Assembly: GCA_027487775.1 (NCBI GenBank)
Contig: JAIYCY010000016.1
Span: forward strand, 93,176 to 157,175
Reading direction: 5' to 3'
Source: Planctomycetaceae bacterium
GTDB lineage: Bacteria > Planctomycetota > Phycisphaerae > Tepidisphaerales > Tepidisphaeraceae
Length of the DNA stretch: 64,000 nt
Below the pieces are notes generated by a model. The model worked only from the letters and a program-made list of their open reading frames with translations. It had not been told where the DNA came from and did no database searches. Shown here in pieces: positions 39,541 to 49,080 of this stretch (the stretch's first letter is position 1; every line of letters begins with the position of its first letter). A program made the position numbers and the translations under genes.

Positions 39541-40899
39541 TCAGTAGACGGCGTCGTCGTCGTGGCTGGCGAGTTCCTGGATGCGGAAGTCCTGCGGGAG
39601 GCCTTGCAGGGCAGCCATGAAAGATTCGAGCCGGGCGCGAACGGGTTCGACCTTGATACGTCGCGTCACGTCGGCGGCGAATGCGTAGATGAGAAGCTGG
39701 CGTGCTTGCTCCCGGCTCAGTCCGCGCGTCTCCATGTAGAACAAGCTCGCTTCATCGATCGGCCCGGTGGTTGAGCCATGGGTGCATTTGACGTCGTCGG
39801 CGTAAATCTCAAGAGCGGGCTGACTGTTCATTTGAGCATCGTCGGAAAGCAGAAGCGTTTTGCTCGACTGCTTGGCATCAGTCTTCTGCGCGACGTCATG
39901 CACAAAGATCTGACCCTTGAAGATGCCCGAGGCTTTGCCGTCGAGCACATGCTTGTAGAGCTCATAGCTCGGACAATTCGGATAGGCGTGCTCGAGGAGC
40001 GTGTGATAATCCACGTGCTGCGTTCCGCCGATCAGAACGAGCCCATTGAGCAGGCCGAAGCAATGCTCGCCGTTGAGTCGGACGTTTAGATCGTTGCGTG
40101 TGATCGAGGACCCGATGGTGCAGGAGTGGCTGATAAACTGCGTTGCCCGGCCGATGATGACATCCATGGTGGCGATGTGATACGCCTCGCGTGATTCCTG
40201 ATTGAGTTTGTAGTGATCGATGACCGCATCGTCGCCTGCGATGATTTCGGTGACGGCGTTGGTGAAGTAAATGCCCTTCTGCGGTCCGACGTAGCTTTCG
40301 ACGATGGTCGCGTGCGCGCCGTTTTCCACCACGATGAGGATGCGGGGGTAGTTGATGGCGGCGACTTCGTCTGGGCTGGCGGCGATCACGACATGGATCG
40401 GCTGACTGATGGCAGCGCCGGCGCGGATATGGATGAAGAGTCCGCCGTTGAGATGCGCCTGATTGAGTGCGACGAAGGGATTCTTGTCGGCCTTGGCGCG
40501 CGAGCCCAGATGCGTCTTGACGATTTCGGCATGCGGACCGGACGCGGCCTCATCGAGCGACTGAACGATCAGACCACTGGGAAGAGATTTGGATGAATGG
40601 GCGGGTTGATAGTGCCCGTTGCTGATCAGGAGTTCGATCGCATCACCGCCGAAGGCGTAGTGCTTGAACAGATCGGCCGCGGCGCTGGAATCTGCGACGG
40701 CGGGATGCCATTCGGTTTCGACGATCGGGCGGATGTTGGTGTGTCGCCAGGCTTCGATTTTGGAATCGGTCGGATAGCCTTGTGCGTCGAAAATCGCGCG
40801 CCCCGCGCGACGCAAATCTTCCACCCATCCCGTCGCGGCGGGGAGCTTGGCCATCACCGGCTTTTTCGATTGTTTATTCTTCTCAGCCACAGCACTCAT
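39541..40899 (-). CDS. sufD: Fe-S cluster assembly protein SufD
   Basis: SufD joins SufB and SufC in the scaffold complex that builds Fe-S clusters. It has the SufB/D core fold: 'HLNGGLFIHIRAGAAISQPIHVV', 'ARILIVVENGAHATIVESYVG'-like sequence ('YPRILIVVENGAHATIVE'), 'HLATMDVIIGRA'-type strands and the conserved end 'CTHGSTTGPIDEASLFYMETRGLSREQARQLLIYAFAADV' region with the CxHG...D/E-x-x-F-Y pattern. 452 residues is family length. It is the third gene of sufBCD, 82 bases after sufC. Confidence 0.93.
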   Translation of the reverse strand: MSAVAEKNKQSKKPVMAKLPAATGWVEDLRRAGRAIFDAQGYPTDSKIEAWRHTNIRPIVETEWHPAVADSSAAADLFKHYAFGGDAIELLISNGHYQPAHSSKSLPSGLIVQSLDEAASGPHAEIVKTHLGSRAKADKNPFVALNQAHLNGGLFIHIRAGAAISQPIHVVIAASPDEVAAINYPRILIVVENGAHATIVESYVGPQKGIYFTNAVTEIIAGDDAVIDHYKLNQESREAYHIATMDVIIGRATQFISHSCTIGSSITRNDLNVRLNGEHCFGLLNGLVLIGGTQHVDYHTLLEHAYPNCPSYELYKHVLDGKASGIFKGQIFVHDVAQKTDAKQSSKTLLLSDDAQMNSQPALEIYADDVKCTHGSTTGPIDEASLFYMETRGLSREQARQLLIYAFAADVTRRIKVEPVRARLESFMAALQGLPQDFRIQELASHDDDAVY

Positions 40900-40981
40900 G
40901 ATAACTCCGGGATCACACGTAATCGAATCGATTCACCCACTGACATGTACACGATCACCTGATGGACCAAACCGATCGCCT

Positions 40982-41755
40982 TCATTTGGAGCCCGCGAGT
41001 GACTTTTCAATCGGGTCGTAACCGAAGTCTTCAAGTTCTTGTGCTAGTTCCGGCCCGCCGGTCTTGACGATTCGGCCGTCGATCATGACGTGAACATAGT
41101 CGGGTTTGATGAAGTCGAGCAGTCGCTGATAGTGCGTGACCATGAGGATCGCCCGATCCGGACGACGAAGCGTGTTGGCCCCTTGTGCCACCACTTTGAG
41201 CGCGTCGATGTCCAGCCCGCTGTCGGTCTCGTCCATGATGCAGAGCGTCGGATCGCAGACTGCCATCTGGAAGACTTCGTTTCGCTTCTTTTCTCCGCCG
41301 GAGAAACCTTCATTGATCGCGCGATTCATGAACGAGCTGTCGATCTTCAAAAGCGACTGTTTTTCCTTGACGAGTTTCAGGAAGTCCTTGGCATCAAGTT
41401 CGGGCTGACCGCGATGCTTGCGGGTTTCGTTGACGGCGGCGCGGAGGAAGTAGCTCGTGGAGACGCCGGGAATCTCAACCGGATACTGAAAGGCGAGGAA
41501 GATGCCTTCGCGGGCGCGTTCTTCGGTGTCCATCTCCAGCAGGTCTTTGCCCTGATAGGTGATCGAGCCACTGGTGACTTCGTAAGACTCTTTGCCCATG
41601 AGCACCTGAGCCAGCGTCGACTTTCCGCCGCCGTTCTTGCCCATGATCGCGTGGACCTCTCCCGCGCGAATCGTCAGATTCACGCCCTTGAGAATCTCGC
41701 GTCCGCCCACGCCGGCGACCTTGGCTTCCAGACCTTCAATCTTCAGTAGTTCCAT
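40982..41755 (-). CDS. sufC: Fe-S cluster assembly ATPase SufC
   Basis: The ABC-type ATPase of the SufBCD complex, soluble in the cytoplasm. It shows Walker A 'GKNGGGKSTLAQVLMGK', the SufC-specific Q-loop region 'IFLAFQYPVEIPGVSTSYFLR', signature 'GFSGGEKKRNEVFQMA', Walker B 'CIMDETDSGLDIDAL' and the H-loop in 'LMVTHYQRLLDFIKPD'. 257 residues is normal. It lies between sufB (221 bases upstream) and sufD. Confidence 0.96.
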   Translation of the reverse strand: MELLKIEGLEAKVAGVGGREILKGVNLTIRAGEVHAIMGKNGGGKSTLAQVLMGKESYEVTSGSITYQGKDLLEMDTEERAREGIFLAFQYPVEIPGVSTSYFLRAAVNETRKHRGQPELDAKDFLKLVKEKQSLLKIDSSFMNRAINEGFSGGEKKRNEVFQMAVCDPTLCIMDETDSGLDIDALKVVAQGANTLRRPDRAILMVTHYQRLLDFIKPDYVHVMIDGRIVKTGGPELAQELEDFGYDPIEKSLAGSK

Positions 41756-41976
41756 AGTTCTTTCATCACGACGGAGTCGAATAGCACCAAGAGCAAGTCG
41801 ACAGATTAATCCAATCGCCTGATCTGCTCCTCGACTATGCGTTCAATCGTGATTCCTTTCCATTTCAGTTCTGATGCAACGTAGTACCAACCAAATCCCG
41901 ACAGACCAAACAACCCCTCGAACTTCGTGACCTTTGTGGCTGTTGGAGTCGATCGAATTCCCAACAAGCCCGCGCA

Positions 41977-43443
41977 CTACCCCACCGAGCCTTCGAGGCT
42001 GACGGCGAGGAGTTTTTGGGCTTCGACTGCGAATTCCATCGGGAGTTCGCGGAACACTTCCTTGCAGAAGCCGTTGACGATCATGTTGACCGCGTCTTCC
42101 AGCGCGATTCCACGACTGGCGAGATAGAACAGTTGATCCTCGCCGATCTTGGAGGTCGAGGCTTCGTGCTCGGCGCGGCTGGTCGTATTGCGGATGTCGA
42201 TGTAGGGCTCGGTGTGAGCGCCACACTTGTTGCCGATCAGCATCGAGTCGCACTGCGTGAAATTGCGGGAATTGGTCGCGTTCTTCATCACCTTGACGAG
42301 CCCGCGATAGGTATTCTGGCCGACGCCCGCGCTGATGCCCTTGCTGACGATCGTGCTGCGTGTGTTTTTGCCGAGGTGGATCATCTTCGTGCCGGTGTCG
42401 GCCTGCTGACGACCATTGACAAGCGCGACGCTGTAGAACTCCCCGACGCTGTTGTCGCCCTGAAGGATGACGCTGGGGTATTTCCATGTGATGGCGCTGC
42501 CGGTTTCGACCTGCGTCCAGGTGATCTTGCTGTTGGTGAAGGCTCGTCCGCGCTTGGTGACAAAGTTGTAGATACCGCCCTTGCCGGTTTCTTTGTCGCC
42601 GGGGTACCAGTTTTGGACGGTGCTGTATTTGATCGTCGCGTCGTCGAGTGCGATCAGTTCAACGACGGCGGCGTGCAGTTGGTTTTCGTCGCGCTGCGGG
42701 GCTGTGCACCCTTCGAGATAGCTGACGTAGCTGCCCTTGTCCGCGACGATGAGCGTGCGTTCGAACTGACCTGTTTTCTGGGCGTTGATGCGGAAGTAGG
42801 TTGAGAGCTCCATCGGGCAGCGCACGCCCGGCGGAATGTAGACGAAACTGCCATCGGTGAAGACTGCACTGTTGAGCGTGGCGAAGTAGTTGTCTGAGTA
42901 CGGGATCACCGTGCCCATGTACTTTTTGATCAGTTCCGGATGCTTGTGAACCGCCTCGCTGAAGCTGCAGAAGATGATGCCGTGCTTGGCAAGTTCCGTT
43001 TGGAAGGTCGTCTTGACGCTGACGGAGTCAAAGACCGCATCGACCGCGACAGGCGTGTGCCCTTCTTCCTCCACGCCGAGTAGAGCCTTTCGCTCATCGA
43101 GCGGGATCCCGAGCTTGTCGTAGACGGCAAGGATCTCGGGATCGACCTCGTCGAGACTTTTCTTCTTCGGCTTGGGCGCGGAATAATAGATGGTGTCCTG
43201 ATAATCGATCGGGGGATAGTGCAGCTTGCCCCAGTGGTGCGGCTCTTCCATGGTGAGCCAATGCCGATAGGCCTTGAGTCGCCAGTCGAGCATCCATTGG
43301 GGTTCATTCTTCTTTGCGCTGATGAAGCGGATGGTTTCTTCGCTCAGGCCTGGGGGGAGCGTATCGGCTTCGATGTCGGACGTGAATCCCCACTTGTAGG
43401 GGACTTCTGCAAGTACTTTGATTTCTTCGTCACTCGTGGGCAT
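41977..43443 (-). CDS. sufB: Fe-S cluster assembly protein SufB
   Basis: SufB is the main scaffold subunit for Fe-S assembly. Family motifs: '[33 protein letters not shown]', '[12 protein letters not shown]', '[49 protein letters not shown]' in sequence, '[22 protein letters not shown]' with a conserved Cys, and '[13 protein letters not shown]'. The start at 43443 (MPTSDEEIK) removes a non-conserved extension. A 7-base dyad lies 66 bases upstream. No sufS, sufU or sufR is adjacent. Confidence 0.96.
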   Translation of the reverse strand: MPTSDEEIKVLAEVPYKWGFTSDIEADTLPPGLSEETIRFISAKKNEPQWMLDWRLKAYRHWLTMEEPHHWGKLHYPPIDYQDTIYYSAPKPKKKSLDEVDPEILAVYDKLGIPLDERKALLGVEEEGHTPVAVDAVFDSVSVKTTFQTELAKHGIIFCSFSEAVHKHPELIKKYMGTVIPYSDNYFATLNSAVFTDGSFVYIPPGVRCPMELSTYFRINAQKTGQFERTLIVADKGSYVSYLEGCTAPQRDENQLHAAVVELIALDDATIKYSTVQNWYPGDKETGKGGIYNFVTKRGRAFTNSKITWTQVETGSAITWKYPSVILQGDNSVGEFYSVALVNGRQQADTGTKMIHLGKNTRSTIVSKGISAGVGQNTYRGLVKVMKNATNSRNFTQCDSMLIGNKCGAHTEPYIDIRNTTSRAEHEASTSKIGEDQLFYLASRGIALEDAVNMIVNGFCKEVFRELPMEFAVEAQKLLAVSLEGSVG

Positions 43444-43508
43444 GTGTGGATTCCGTTGTGATTCGACCGCGGCGGATGGTAGGCGCCAAGCCACGCCTGA
43501 GACAAGCA

Positions 43509-43530
43509 CATATGTCCGAAATCACATATG
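43509..43530. promoter_or_regulatory. Perfect 7-base dyad upstream of sufB
   Basis: CATATGT ccgaaatc ACATATG is centred about 76 bases upstream of the sufB start, between it and the ABC exporter gene. It is a candidate operator for the suf operon. It does not closely match the IscR type 2 site as I know it. Confidence 0.5.
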
Positions 43531-43593
43531 GATGAGCGGATCAAATCGTCCGTAATAAGAGAGGTGAAATCGCCGATCGGTCGAGTCGCCCGA

Positions 43594-45510
43594 CTACGCT
43601 GCAATTCCGCCGGCGAATTGCTCATAGAGTTGTGCGTAGCGTCCGCCGTGCGCGATGAGTTGGTCGTGCGTGCCGCGTTCGAGGATCTTTCCATGTTCGA
43701 GGACGAGGATCTGATCGGCACGGACGATCGTAGAAAGTCGATGTGCGACAACGAAAGTCGTTCGACCTTCGGTCAGTCGTTCGAGAGATCGCTGGATGAG
43801 TTGCTCGGTGTGGGTATCGATGGCGCTGGTGGCTTCGTCGAAGATGAAGATGCGCGGGTCGGCGAGGAAAGCGCGGGTGAAGCAGATCAGTTGGCGCTGC
43901 CCGAGCGACAGAGACGCCCCGCGTTCGCCGACTTCGGTTTGATAGCCATCCTTCAGCGAGGCGATGGTTTCGTGCGTGCCGAGTTCGGTGGCAGCACGGA
44001 TGACGTCGGCCTCGGTGGCGTTTGGGCGGGCGTAGCGGATGTTGTCCATCACGGTGCCTGAGAACAGGAAGTTGTTCTGCGTGACATAGCCCATTTGCTG
44101 GTGGAGGGATTCTCCGGTGACTTCGCGGATGTCGTGTCCGTCGACGAGCACGCGTCCCTGCTGCGGCTGGTAGAATCGAGCAACGAGAGAGACGATCGTG
44201 CTCTTGCCGCTGCCGGTATGACCGACGAGCGCGACGGTCTGTCCGGGTAGCGCGATGAAGCTGGCATCGTGCAGGACAGGTCGATCGGGGGAGTATCCGA
44301 ACGTGACGTGATCGAACTCGACCCGACCGACAACAGGCGGAAGCGGCCTTGCCTGCTGGACGTCGATCACTTCGGGCTTGAGATCCAGCAGCGAGAAGAC
44401 GCGCTCCGCACTCGCCATGGCTTGCATGAGCTGGTTGTAAAATCCGCCGAGAAAGACGACGGGGTTCATCAGCCAATCCCAGTAGAGATACGCCATCAAG
44501 ACAGCGCCGACGCCTTTGTCTGCCAAACGTCCGGTGGCCAGGAGATATCCGCCCACCACGAGGATGATCGCTCTGCCGGTGAATCGAAACGCTTCGAGAG
44601 TTGGCCCGAACGTGGCACTGATTCGACTGGCGGTCAGGTTGTTTTCGGTGTTCTTGTCCTGCAGGTCATTAAAGACATCAAGATTCGCCTCTTGGCGGTT
44701 GAAGGCGGTCACGACGCGCATCCCGGTGATGTTTTCCGCGAGATTGGTGCTCACGCGCGTGAAGCCTTCCCGCACGACCTGCCACTGCTTGCCCGATCGC
44801 TTGATGAATCGTCGATTGACGATGAAGATGATCGGCGCGAGCCAGATCACGCTCACAAACAGCCGCCAGTCCGTGTAAAGCAGCATTCCCGTTGCGACGA
44901 ACAGGATCATCGTCTGGATCACGATGTGGTGAATGCCCCAGACGTTCACATCGCGCATCCCGCCGATGTCTGACGTGCAACGGCTGATGATCCGTCCCAG
45001 CTTGGTCTTGTCGAAATAGCTCATCGACAGCGACTGCAAGTGAGAAAAGACGCTGCGCCGGTAGAAGAATTGCACCGCTTCGCCGGCGCGGGTCGTGCGC
45101 AGAACGGTCAGGCGATGAAGGAGGATGGATCCGATGATGGTCAGTCCCCAGAGCAGAAAGAGTACCGAGAGTGTCCATGCGATGCCGCTCGTCGTGCGGC
45201 CCGCCTCGCCGGGCGTACCGGCGATCGACTGAACCAAGCGCTCGATCAACCCTCGGCCGCCGTGCGGAGTTTCGGTCGTGAAGCTCACGCAGTAGTTCGC
45301 CAGCGTGCCGACGAATTGCGGTCCGAGCAGATCCAGGAGGACGTGGATCGCGCCGTAGATGATTCCCCAGATGTAGAGCGACCGATAAGGACGGAGATTC
45401 GAGACCAGTCTGCGCACCATCCACCATTCGATCGGGCGGTAGCGCGCCTCTTCTTCCTGTTCGTTGTCAGCCAGCTGTTTTGCTTCACGCCCGCGCGATG
45501 ACTGCTTCAT
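43594..45510 (-). CDS. ABC exporter, fused membrane and ATPase domains (MsbA-like)
   Basis: The N-terminal about 330 residues hold six membrane helices with the exporter fold ('LGRIISRCTSDIGGMRDV', 'NLAENITGMRVVTAFNRQEANLDVF'). The ATPase domain follows with Walker A 'VALVGHTGSGKSTIVSLVARFY', Q-loop 'MGYVTQNNFLFSGTVMDNIRYA', signature 'ASLSLGQRQLICFTRAFLADPRI', Walker B 'IFIFDEATSAID' and H-loop 'FVVAHRLSTI'. It probably acts as a homodimer exporting a lipid or peptide; the substrate is unknown. I start at the ATG at 45510 (MKQSSRGRE), since the upstream extension is poorly structured. 638 residues is normal. Confidence 0.9.
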   Translation of the reverse strand: MKQSSRGREAKQLADNEQEEEARYRPIEWWMVRRLVSNLRPYRSLYIWGIIYGAIHVLLDLLGPQFVGTLANYCVSFTTETPHGGRGLIERLVQSIAGTPGEAGRTTSGIAWTLSVLFLLWGLTIIGSILLHRLTVLRTTRAGEAVQFFYRRSVFSHLQSLSMSYFDKTKLGRIISRCTSDIGGMRDVNVWGIHHIVIQTMILFVATGMLLYTDWRLFVSVIWLAPIIFIVNRRFIKRSGKQWQVVREGFTRVSTNLAENITGMRVVTAFNRQEANLDVFNDLQDKNTENNLTASRISATFGPTLEAFRFTGRAIILVVGGYLLATGRLADKGVGAVLMAYLYWDWLMNPVVFLGGFYNQLMQAMASAERVFSLLDLKPEVIDVQQARPLPPVVGRVEFDHVTFGYSPDRPVLHDASFIALPGQTVALVGHTGSGKSTIVSLVARFYQPQQGRVLVDGHDIREVTGESLHQQMGYVTQNNFLFSGTVMDNIRYARPNATEADVIRAATELGTHETIASLKDGYQTEVGERGASLSLGQRQLICFTRAFLADPRIFIFDEATSAIDTHTEQLIQRSLERLTEGRTTFVVAHRLSTIVRADQILVLEHGKILERGTHDQLIAHGGRYAQLYEQFAGGIAA

Positions 45511-45718
45511 ACCACTCCGTCGTCCTTGCCGCCTGAGTCTACCCGCAAACGATTTCTCATCACGCGATCCAAACATCAACCTTACCAGAATTGATATTTG
45601 TCGGACGTGAACAGAATCGACTTTAGACCGAAAGTCGGGTTCGGGTTGAGTCGATGCAAAGGGTGAGGCGTGTGCGTCCTGTGACGGTCGCGACGCCTTG
45701 GTCCTTTTGGAGTCTTTC

Positions 45719-46099
45719 ATGTCCAGCACGCTCAACGTTTCCCCGATGGATGCAGCCATCGATGCCGCCTTCGGCCTTCCCATTCGCATCGACGACTACA
45801 TCGAAAAGCGTCGCCACACGCGTCTTCGCATGCGCCTTCGCACCGAAGCCCGCCGCATGGACAACACACTGATCGCGATGCGAAATCCGAAGCTCTCGCT
45901 CACGCTGCGCGATCTTTCCGAGGGCGGACTCTCCGCCACCAGCCGGAGTCCGGTCGAGGTCGGCGAGCGTCTGCTCGTGACACTTCCTCCCGACAGTCCG
46001 ATCCGTGCCCGCCGCATCTATGGCAAGGTCATCCGCTGCACCCCCTCCCGCGACGGCTGGGCTCTGGCCATCCGTTTTGACCTTTGCCCTGCAGCTTAA
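45719..46099 (+). CDS. PilZ domain protein
   Basis: The PilZ cyclic-di-GMP binding motifs are present: 'EKRRHTRLRMRLRTEARR' (RxxxR) and 'LTLRDLSEGGLSATSRSPVEVGE' (D-x-S-x-x-G), followed by strands 'ERLLVTLPPD' and 'IYGKVIRC...WALAIRFD'. At 126 residues it is a single-domain adapter. It starts with a short unique N-terminus. A second, more divergent PilZ-like gene follows after 57 bases. No GGDEF or EAL protein is in the window. Confidence 0.85.
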   Translation: MSSTLNVSPMDAAIDAAFGLPIRIDDYIEKRRHTRLRMRLRTEARRMDNTLIAMRNPKLSLTLRDLSEGGLSATSRSPVEVGERLLVTLPPDSPIRARRIYGKVIRCTPSRDGWALAIRFDLCPAA

Positions 46100-46156
46100 G
46101 CATCCGCAGTTCGATCGACGCGAGTCGAAATCAAGAACATTTCATCGGAGTCATTC

Positions 46157-46576
46157 ATGTCCATGAAGCTCACCTTTGACGAACCCGACATTCACGAATC
46201 CGCATGGACACACGAAGTCGAACTCGTTCTCTCGGCACTCGACTGTGCCCACGCTGATGACTACGACGATCGTCGCAACACGCCACGACTCTCCTATCAC
46301 GTGGTCGCGTTGCTGAGCCTCTTCTGCGAGACCGACGACGCCCCCGCGATCGAGATCTACACCCGCGACGCCGACGCACGCGGCATTGGCTTTATCACCA
46401 AATCGCGCCTGCCGCTCGGATACGGTGGACGCCTCCGCATCCGACTTCCCGACGGATCACCCACCGAAATCGCCTGCACGGTCCTCCGCTGTCGCTCCTG
46501 CGCCGGCGACTGGTTCGAAGGCGCACTCTCCTTCAACAGGCCCCAGCCCGCCTTCACCCACCAGGATCAGCACTAA
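46157..46576 (+). CDS. Divergent PilZ-like protein
   Basis: This 139-residue protein parallels its upstream neighbour: 'DDYDDRRNTPRLSYHVVALL' in place of the RxxxR strand and 'DADARGIGFITKSRLPLGYGGRLRIRLPDG' in place of the second motif, closing with 'CTVLRCRSCAGDWFEGALSFN'. The D-x-S-x-x-G motif has become DADARG, so cyclic-di-GMP binding is uncertain. It may be a tandem duplicate of the first PilZ gene that has drifted. The pair is probably one transcript. Confidence 0.7.
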   Translation: MSMKLTFDEPDIHESAWTHEVELVLSALDCAHADDYDDRRNTPRLSYHVVALLSLFCETDDAPAIEIYTRDADARGIGFITKSRLPLGYGGRLRIRLPDGSPTEIACTVLRCRSCAGDWFEGALSFNRPQPAFTHQDQH

Positions 46577-46590
46577 GACTGCCCGGCGGC

Positions 46591-47241
46591 TCACCACATC
46601 GCCCGCCCTGCTGCCCCCATCGCCGCGCGCACGTTGTGCTCAAACAACGCCCGCCACTCCGCCCGCTGAATCTCCACCACCAAGCCAAGCCTCTCATCTT
46701 GACGCCCCGAGTCCGCCGACGCCTCCACTTCTTCCACCAGATCCACCAACGCCCCCGGATCCCACCGGACGCCCCCCGCCGATCCATTCAGCAGCCGCAA
46801 CAACCCCTTATCCACCGCAAGATCATTGATCATCTGCCCCACACGCCCCGCCATCGCGCCAAACGACCCGTGCACGCCCGCCCGTCGCAACCAATACCTT
46901 GCGTTCGGAAAATCCCCTTCACGTCGGTGCAGAATCGCATGCCAATAGCTTCCCCCGGGCGTCTCGATCGACTGGCATATCTCATGCGACGCATCCAACG
47001 CATCATGCCAAAGCCATAGCCCCGCCAAGGCAAGCCTTGCCTCATCCAGATCTCTCACCGGCGCGGCAAACAACTCCTCAGCCCGCGTCATCGACAATAC
47101 ATCGATCGCCTCCACCGCACCCCCGCGCACGCCCTCCTCGCGCACCACCAGCGCCTCATACGCACGCGCATTTACGCCCAGCAACATCCGTCCGCGCTCG
47201 CTCAACATCCCCCCGACCGCCGATCCCGATTCCTGATTCAT
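46591..47241 (-). CDS. Conserved protein of unknown function, 216 residues
   Basis: No named family assigned with certainty. The central 'LWLWHDALDASHEICQSIETPGGSYWHAILHRREGDFPNARYWLRRAG' pattern (in segments) is one I recognise from uncharacterised proteins in several bacterial phyla: a compact helical core with conserved Trp, His and Arg residues. There is no signal peptide or membrane segment. It lies convergent to the PilZ pair, ends 14 bases after it, and borders the phage-head island on the left. An AT-rich stretch and a hairpin (47272-47327) lie just upstream of its start. Confidence 0.65.
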   Translation of the reverse strand: MNQESGSAVGGMLSERGRMLLGVNARAYEALVVREEGVRGGAVEAIDVLSMTRAEELFAAPVRDLDEARLALAGLWLWHDALDASHEICQSIETPGGSYWHAILHRREGDFPNARYWLRRAGVHGSFGAMAGRVGQMINDLAVDKGLLRLLNGSAGGVRWDPGALVDLVEEVEASADSGRQDERLGLVVEIQRAEWRALFEHNVRAAMGAAGRAMW

Positions 47242-47293
47242 TCGTGCATCCTAAACCCCAATCTCCGGAACCCTAGGAAAATTTTTTGATTTT

Positions 47294-47327
47294 GCGCTGC
47301 GCGCCTGCGGACGCATTCGCGCAGCGC
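47294..47327. repeat. Strong inverted repeat at the left border of the phage-head island
   Basis: GCGCTGCGC (47294-47302) and GCGCAGCGC (47319-47327) pair perfectly around a 16-base loop. The stem is preceded on the plus strand by AAAATTTTTTGATTTT and has no T-run after it in either direction, so it does not read as a terminator. It could be a protein-binding site, a leader hairpin or a junction mark. Confidence 0.5.
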
Positions 47328-47384
47328 GCCCGTTGGGTTGAAGAGGTCATCCAGTCACCTCCACAAAACCAACGGAGTCCGATC

Positions 47385-48959
47385 ATGCCAAACACTTTTG
47401 ATTCGCATCGCCTCAAGCACCCATTGCTCAATCACGCAGCTCTGCGTCAACGCATCGAACACCTGCTCCGCAGCGACCGCCCGCGTCATCGTCGGCTCTG
47501 GGACTACTACCGCAATCCCCTCACGCCCAGTTCGACGATCGCCACCGGTCACCGCCCGTATCGCCAGGCCCAGGAATGGGGCCTTCCGTCTCGCATCACG
47601 GGTCGATCATCCACCGACTCCGTCACACGAAAAGAAGTCGTGATCGAAAACGACATCGCTTGGCGCATCGACACCATGGTCGACTGGCTATTCGGTCAGC
47701 CCATTACCATTCGCTCGCTCGCAACTTCACCCGAGCGTCGTGAACAGATTGAAGCCATCGAACGGCACATCCTCTCCTCAAACGGCGGAATCGGATTCCT
47801 CCAAAAGCTCGCCCTGCTCGGCGCGGTGCACGGCTTCGTCGATGTGGTCGTCAAACTCACCGGCAACCAAACTCCTGACGACGAGCCCAACGCCTCCCAC
47901 ACGCAAACACCCACATCCACCGCCTGCCATGAGCAGTGGCTCGGGAACTCGGCCTCCGCCGATGTTGACTCCGCACCCGGCCAATCTCCATCCCATGCCC
48001 CCGACCGACCCCATCAAGCAGTCCACGTTGATGTCGAACGCGACAACATGCTAAGGCAAATCGCCTCCCGTATCCGATTCGAAATCGTCGAGCCCGATCG
48101 AGGATTCGCAATCCCCTGCACACTCGACCCAGCTCGGCCAATCGCCTTCGTTCAGCTTCTCGATCATCAGAGTTCAGAATCGGCCCCGGCGCAACGCTCT
48201 TTCATTCAGCGACTCCTCGGCACTCAGATACCAAGCGAGAACACGCTGCTGCTTCCCACCGCGGGCGACATCGCTTTCGAAATCATTTCCGCACACGCAT
48301 GGCAGCGCTATCGCGGCGAATCACTCGAGGAGAGCGGTCCACTTGATCTCAACACGCTCCCGCTCGTTCACATCCAGAACGTCGCGCTCCCGTTCACCTA
48401 CGCCGGCGCGAGCGATGTCGAACCGCTCATGCCGCTGCAGGATGAACTCAACACGCGTCTGAGCGACCGCGCGTATCGACTCTCGATGCAGAGTTTCAAG
48501 ATGTACCTGGGCGTGGGCATCGACGACTTCGTCGATCAACCCGTCGGACCGGGCCGGCTCTGGCAGACATTCAACGAGAACGCCCGCATCGTTGAGTTCG
48601 GCGGTGATTCTGCTGCGCCCAGTGAGGATCGTCACATCGAGGAGATGCGTGAGGCTCTCGACAAGACCAGCGGCGTCAGCCCTGTCGCGGCAGGCGCAGT
48701 ACGCGGACGCATCGGTCGACTCACGAGCGCCGCCGCGCTACGCGTCACCATGCAGGCCCTCATGTCACGCACGCAACGCAAACGCACCACCTACGGCCCC
48801 GCCATCGCACGACTCATCGAACTCTCACTCGCCTGGCTCGATACCGCAGGTCTCTTCCACACCACAGCCGACGAACGACGAATCCACATCGACTGGCCTC
48901 ACCCCGTGCCCGCGGACACTGCACAGGCCATCGCAGACCTCGATCCGTCCGCACGCTGA
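47385..48959 (+). CDS. Phage portal protein
   Basis: The portal is the dodecameric ring through which DNA enters a phage head. The 524-residue protein resembles SPP1 gp6-like portals: an N-terminal 'WDYYRNPLTP', 'VIENDIAWRIDTMVDWLFGQPITIRS', a body with 'HIQNVALPFTYAGASDVEPLMPLQDELNTRLSDRAYRLSMQSFKMY' (segments), and the clip/crown region 'MREALDKTSGVSPVAAGAVRGRIGRLTSAAALRVTMQALMSRT'. An insertion of about 60 Pro/Ser/Thr residues lies near position 200. CGGAG precedes the ATG at 47385. It is the first gene of a seven-gene run on this strand. I see no terminase upstream. Confidence 0.8.
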   Translation: MPNTFDSHRLKHPLLNHAALRQRIEHLLRSDRPRHRRLWDYYRNPLTPSSTIATGHRPYRQAQEWGLPSRITGRSSTDSVTRKEVVIENDIAWRIDTMVDWLFGQPITIRSLATSPERREQIEAIERHILSSNGGIGFLQKLALLGAVHGFVDVVVKLTGNQTPDDEPNASHTQTPTSTACHEQWLGNSASADVDSAPGQSPSHAPDRPHQAVHVDVERDNMLRQIASRIRFEIVEPDRGFAIPCTLDPARPIAFVQLLDHQSSESAPAQRSFIQRLLGTQIPSENTLLLPTAGDIAFEIISAHAWQRYRGESLEESGPLDLNTLPLVHIQNVALPFTYAGASDVEPLMPLQDELNTRLSDRAYRLSMQSFKMYLGVGIDDFVDQPVGPGRLWQTFNENARIVEFGGDSAAPSEDRHIEEMREALDKTSGVSPVAAGAVRGRIGRLTSAAALRVTMQALMSRTQRKRTTYGPAIARLIELSLAWLDTAGLFHTTADERRIHIDWPHPVPADTAQAIADLDPSAR

Positions 48960-49080
48960 CGTCTTGCGATGCATTCACTCGTCTCACGTCGCTCCCTCTT
49001 CAACACATTCGTTCGCGCTCCGGACGTTCCGGAACGCGCCCGCTGCACGCTCGACACATTTTTTCGAAAGGAGTTTTGCC

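Noticed and set aside
41756..41976. Possible small gene between sufB and sufC
   Set aside because: The 221 bases contain a CACAAAGGTCACGAAG segment that resembles fragments seen in other genomes, but no start, frame or motif supports a gene.
45605..45718. Possible cyclic-di-GMP riboswitch before the PilZ gene
   Set aside because: A small hairpin (GACTTT agaccg AAAGTC) and a GCAAAGG segment are present, but the conserved three-way-junction sequences of GEMM riboswitches are not.
47272..47340. Terminator at the left edge of the phage-head island
   Set aside because: The hairpin is perfect but the AT-rich run precedes it on the plus strand and reads as A-rich after it on the minus strand, so neither direction gives a U-tract. 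I list it only as an inverted repeat.
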